64,000 nt of DNA from the NCBI GenBank assembly GCA_020632595.1, contig JACKFF010000001.1:372001-436000 (forward strand), written 5' to 3'. Below are positions 62,143 through 64,000 of this stretch, one piece after another. Position 1 is the first letter of the stretch. Each line of letters begins with the position of its first letter. The position numbers and the translations under genes are program-made. Source of the DNA: Nitrospiraceae bacterium (GTDB lineage: Bacteria; Nitrospirota; Nitrospiria; Nitrospirales; UBA8639). Under the pieces are notes generated by a model. The model did not search any database. It was given only the letters and a program-made list of their open reading frames with translations, and had not been told where the DNA came from.

Positions 62143-62472
62143 ATGCTGACATCACCCACGATGAGGAAAACCACTCCCACACAGTCGCTTGCCGCGTGCA
62201 TGCTCAGCATATGCTTCCTGCTCGTGACCGGAGGCCTTGCCTATACGACTCCGCTCCACATACACCACGGGAATCATGATCAGCAGACTCATGGGAACAG
62301 TTGGTGTAGCTGGACGTGTCAAGCCGGGCAAGGCCTTCAGACGCTGTCAGCTGACATTCCCCGCACGTTTTCGCTGTTGGGCGTTCTGCCGCTCTTCAAA
62401 CCAACCGCACCGGATCTCTTTCGCCATCACCATAAACCTTCTCGTGCTCCTCCCCGATTTCTCTCCGCCTAG
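62143..62472 (+). CDS. Small His-rich CSWxC protein (paralog 4)
   Basis: The 109-residue protein has a hydrophobic N-terminal segment (about 15-33), His39, His41-42, His45, His50, CSWTC at residues 55-59, and a His-rich tail (FRHHHKPSRAPPR near the C-terminus). The R-A-P-P end matches the other three paralogs. A start at ATG 62161 is possible. It lies 90 bp after the HTH gene. Confidence 0.65.
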   Translation: MLTSPTMRKTTPTQSLAACMLSICFLLVTGGLAYTTPLHIHHGNHDQQTHGNSWCSWTCQAGQGLQTLSADIPRTFSLLGVLPLFKPTAPDLFRHHHKPSRAPPRFLSA

Positions 62473-62669
62473 ATTTGTCGTCTGATCCATAACGGCTCCT
62501 CTTTGATGAAAGAAGAAGTTACGGTTCCCGCATAGTCTCAATCCAATTGTGTGTCTCGAACTAACTCAGAGACCCGCTCATTTCTTCTATGCGACAGTTG
62601 AATATTTCTAATATTTGCCTTTTCAGCAACATATGATTGAAAGAAACCCACATAGGAAAAATAGGAGAG

Positions 62670-62783
62670 CGTTCAAAAAGGCTCGTCCAGCAAGGCCGCA
62701 GTCGCTTGGGCGAGCGGAGCGTACGAAGGAGTACGTGAGCATGGCTAAGCGGCGAGAACGCCGCTGGTGGCATTTTTCAACAC
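62670..62783. repeat. Likely dispersed intergenic repeat with several hairpins
   Basis: This G+C-rich block contains stacked hairpins: AGCGGCG/CGCCGCT (62749-62755, 62760-62766; loop AGAA), CGTAC/GTACG (62721-62725, 62732-62736) and GCT...AGC pairs before them. It is bounded by GTTCAAAAAGG and TTTTTCAAC, a partly self-complementary edge. Frames read through it resemble spurious ORFs I have seen in other genomes, so a dispersed repeat is likely; copy number in this genome is unknown. The 355-bp gap 62473-62827 contains nothing else I can support. Confidence 0.5.
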
Positions 62784-62827
62784 TCCCTCTATGCACTCCT
62801 TGTGGATAGGAATGGAGGCACTCTCAC

Positions 62828-63574
62828 ATGGGGTATGGTTACGTTAACTTTTCCCGACCACCCTTCCGTTTCATGCTGTTAATCGTCCTTCTGATGGTCT
62901 GTCCAGGCCACGGGTTCGCGAATGATCAGGACATACTTCCCCTTCGACTCGATCCACGCCCCTTCAGCCCCGCCCTCTGTCAAAGCAGCGGCCATGACAA
63001 ATCCATAAGGATTCAAGTGGCAAAATATCGGGATCTCGTCATTCGCCGGGTTCCCGGACAATTTATCCCTTCTGAGTCAGGTGAAGCCAGAACCAAACAG
63101 TATGTCCATTTCATCAGATTGCAGGATTTAACCGACGGAGTCGTCAACCAGGGAGCGATTGCCTTTGATCGGAATTATGCCGTGATCTTTACGGCGGAGC
63201 ATCCCGACGGCGTAGCACGGACCAAATTTCTCACCTCACTCCCCGAACCACAACAAGGAATAGGGAACGCCGCCCTTAATACGTTTTTACACCTCCGTCA
63301 GGTTCTCTATGCGGCCATCGACTCCTGCCGTTCGTATCCACCATTTGTCGTATACGGTACGGACGAGGAAATTGACCGGATTGAAGCCGCCAGACGGACA
63401 TTCTCCCAACGGGTCCATCAATTCAATAGTGATCCCACCGCATCGTCTGCATTCACCTGGCACGAAACCGGGATGTCCGATGGATTTGTCGATCCCGATG
63501 CGGGCATGGGCACAAATGTCAGCTACCAGGCGATGAATCCACTAAACTTTTATGTGCCATCGAAATATCCCTAA
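62828..63574 (+). CDS. Exported hypothetical protein
   Basis: The 248-residue protein has a signal peptide (hydrophobic residues about 14-30, cleavage near GFANDQ) and a soluble domain with a lone Cys near residue 52 (PALCQSSGHDKS) and another in DSCRSYPPF. ATG 62828 is preceded by GGAGG nine bases away. I do not recognise a family. It is 195 bp upstream of a P460-like gene, on the same strand, so a shared role in periplasmic electron or nitrogen chemistry is possible but unproven. Confidence 0.7.
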   Translation: MGYGYVNFSRPPFRFMLLIVLLMVCPGHGFANDQDILPLRLDPRPFSPALCQSSGHDKSIRIQVAKYRDLVIRRVPGQFIPSESGEARTKQYVHFIRLQDLTDGVVNQGAIAFDRNYAVIFTAEHPDGVARTKFLTSLPEPQQGIGNAALNTFLHLRQVLYAAIDSCRSYPPFVVYGTDEEIDRIEAARRTFSQRVHQFNSDPTASSAFTWHETGMSDGFVDPDAGMGTNVSYQAMNPLNFYVPSKYP

Positions 63575-63768
63575 CCCCAAACATTCTGGAAATGAGGGCG
63601 GTATACAATACGGACCATCTCGCTGTAGCAACAGGTAGTACCCATCTGTAGACGGACCATAGGGTCCATCGTATGCTGGAACCGCCGTGTCAACGTTCTG
63701 AAGCTGACTTGCCACAATGTGTCGGTCCGGTCAACCGGACGAGATATCAACAAAGGAAGGGAAGAAGC

Positions 63769-64000
63769 ATGGAGAGAATGAGAATCACGTTTCTGGCTTT
63801 GGTAATTCTAGTATGTGCATCCACCATCATGCCTCTTGCGGCCCAATCCGGCTCCACACCGAAAGACGGCGAGTTAGTCTTTCCGGCCGGTTACAAATCC
63901 TATGCCGCCTTTCTCCACGGGATTCAAAAACCGGACGCCGTCCGAGACCTCTATATCAACCCCACCGGGGCGAGCGCAAAAGCGGGCCAACCGTTTGCCA
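63769..64000 (+). CDS. Cytochrome P460-like protein, N-terminal part (runs off window)
   Basis: Only the first 77 codons are seen. An AAGGAAGGGAAG precedes ATG 63769. A signal peptide (LALVILVCASTIMPLAAQ) leads into FPAGYKSYAAFLHGIQKP, then VRDLYINPTGASAKAGQPF, the typical N-terminal block of the cytochrome P460 family. Those periplasmic haem proteins carry a C-terminal CxxCH and a Lys cross-link. The haem-binding part is outside the window, so the class assignment rests on this block. Confidence 0.7.
   Translation, partial: MERMRITFLALVILVCASTIMPLAAQSGSTPKDGELVFPAGYKSYAAFLHGIQKPDAVRDLYINPTGASAKAGQPFA

Noticed and set aside
1..64000. CRISPR arrays, tRNA, rRNA and IS elements
   Set aside because: I scanned the intergenic stretches and found no direct repeat-spacer series, no cloverleaf-like sequence and no transposase motif.

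Overview
The window is chromosomal DNA of a Gram-negative bacterium with roughly half G+C. There is no rRNA or species marker, but the make-up (a full nuoA-N operon with fused nuoCD, an ilvBNC-psd-pss-leuAB-asd operon, TonB/Exb genes, a cytochrome P460-type protein at the right edge) fits a Nitrospira-like member of the Nitrospirota. That assignment is inference.

Region 1 (1-14.5 kb) is a long minus-strand operon reading ilvB-ilvN-ilvC-psd-pssA-leuA-leuB-NHL propeller-asd-DUF2905-spoIID-queA. It covers branched-chain amino acid synthesis, phosphatidylethanolamine synthesis, the lysine/threonine/methionine branch point, cell wall and tRNA modification. bioF diverges from it at 13.35 kb. Region 2 (14.8-19.3 kb, plus) has a membrane pseudokinase, comM and small hypotheticals. 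Region 3 (19.4-24.5 kb) is more accessory: a threonine aldolase group, an RmlD-like reductase, a decayed PIN-domain gene, a VOC protein and an intact AbrB/PIN toxin-antitoxin pair with its own promoter-palindrome. Region 4 (24.6-28.3 kb, minus) is purH-purD-tsaC. Region 5 (28.7-32.9 kb, plus) holds a hypothetical membrane-anchored protein, an ankyrin protein, a coupled gene pair whose second member has a HEPN-like RxxxxH motif, and an EamA transporter.

Region 6 (32.9-52.3 kb, minus) is the complete 13-gene nuo operon for respiratory complex I. A MidA/NDUFAF7-type methyltransferase, the family that matures complex I in mitochondria, lies directly upstream. secA follows further upstream.

Region 7 (52.5-62.5 kb, plus) is the most unusual part. 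It is a TonB-dependent uptake locus with two TonB C-terminal-domain proteins, a TPR protein, ExbB, ExbD, one outer-membrane receptor and an amidohydrolase lipoprotein with a His-rich loop. Interspersed are four short paralogous proteins that share one plan: N-terminal hydrophobic segment, His-rich stretch, CSWxC motif and a C-terminal R[A/G]PP motif. A structured leader plus intrinsic terminator precedes the first TonB-type gene, and a small HTH protein with a 14-bp palindrome sits between the last two small proteins. The best reading is a metal (or metal-chelate) acquisition system whose small His/Cys proteins are, to my knowledge, undescribed. The right edge carries an exported hypothetical protein and the start of a cytochrome P460-like gene.
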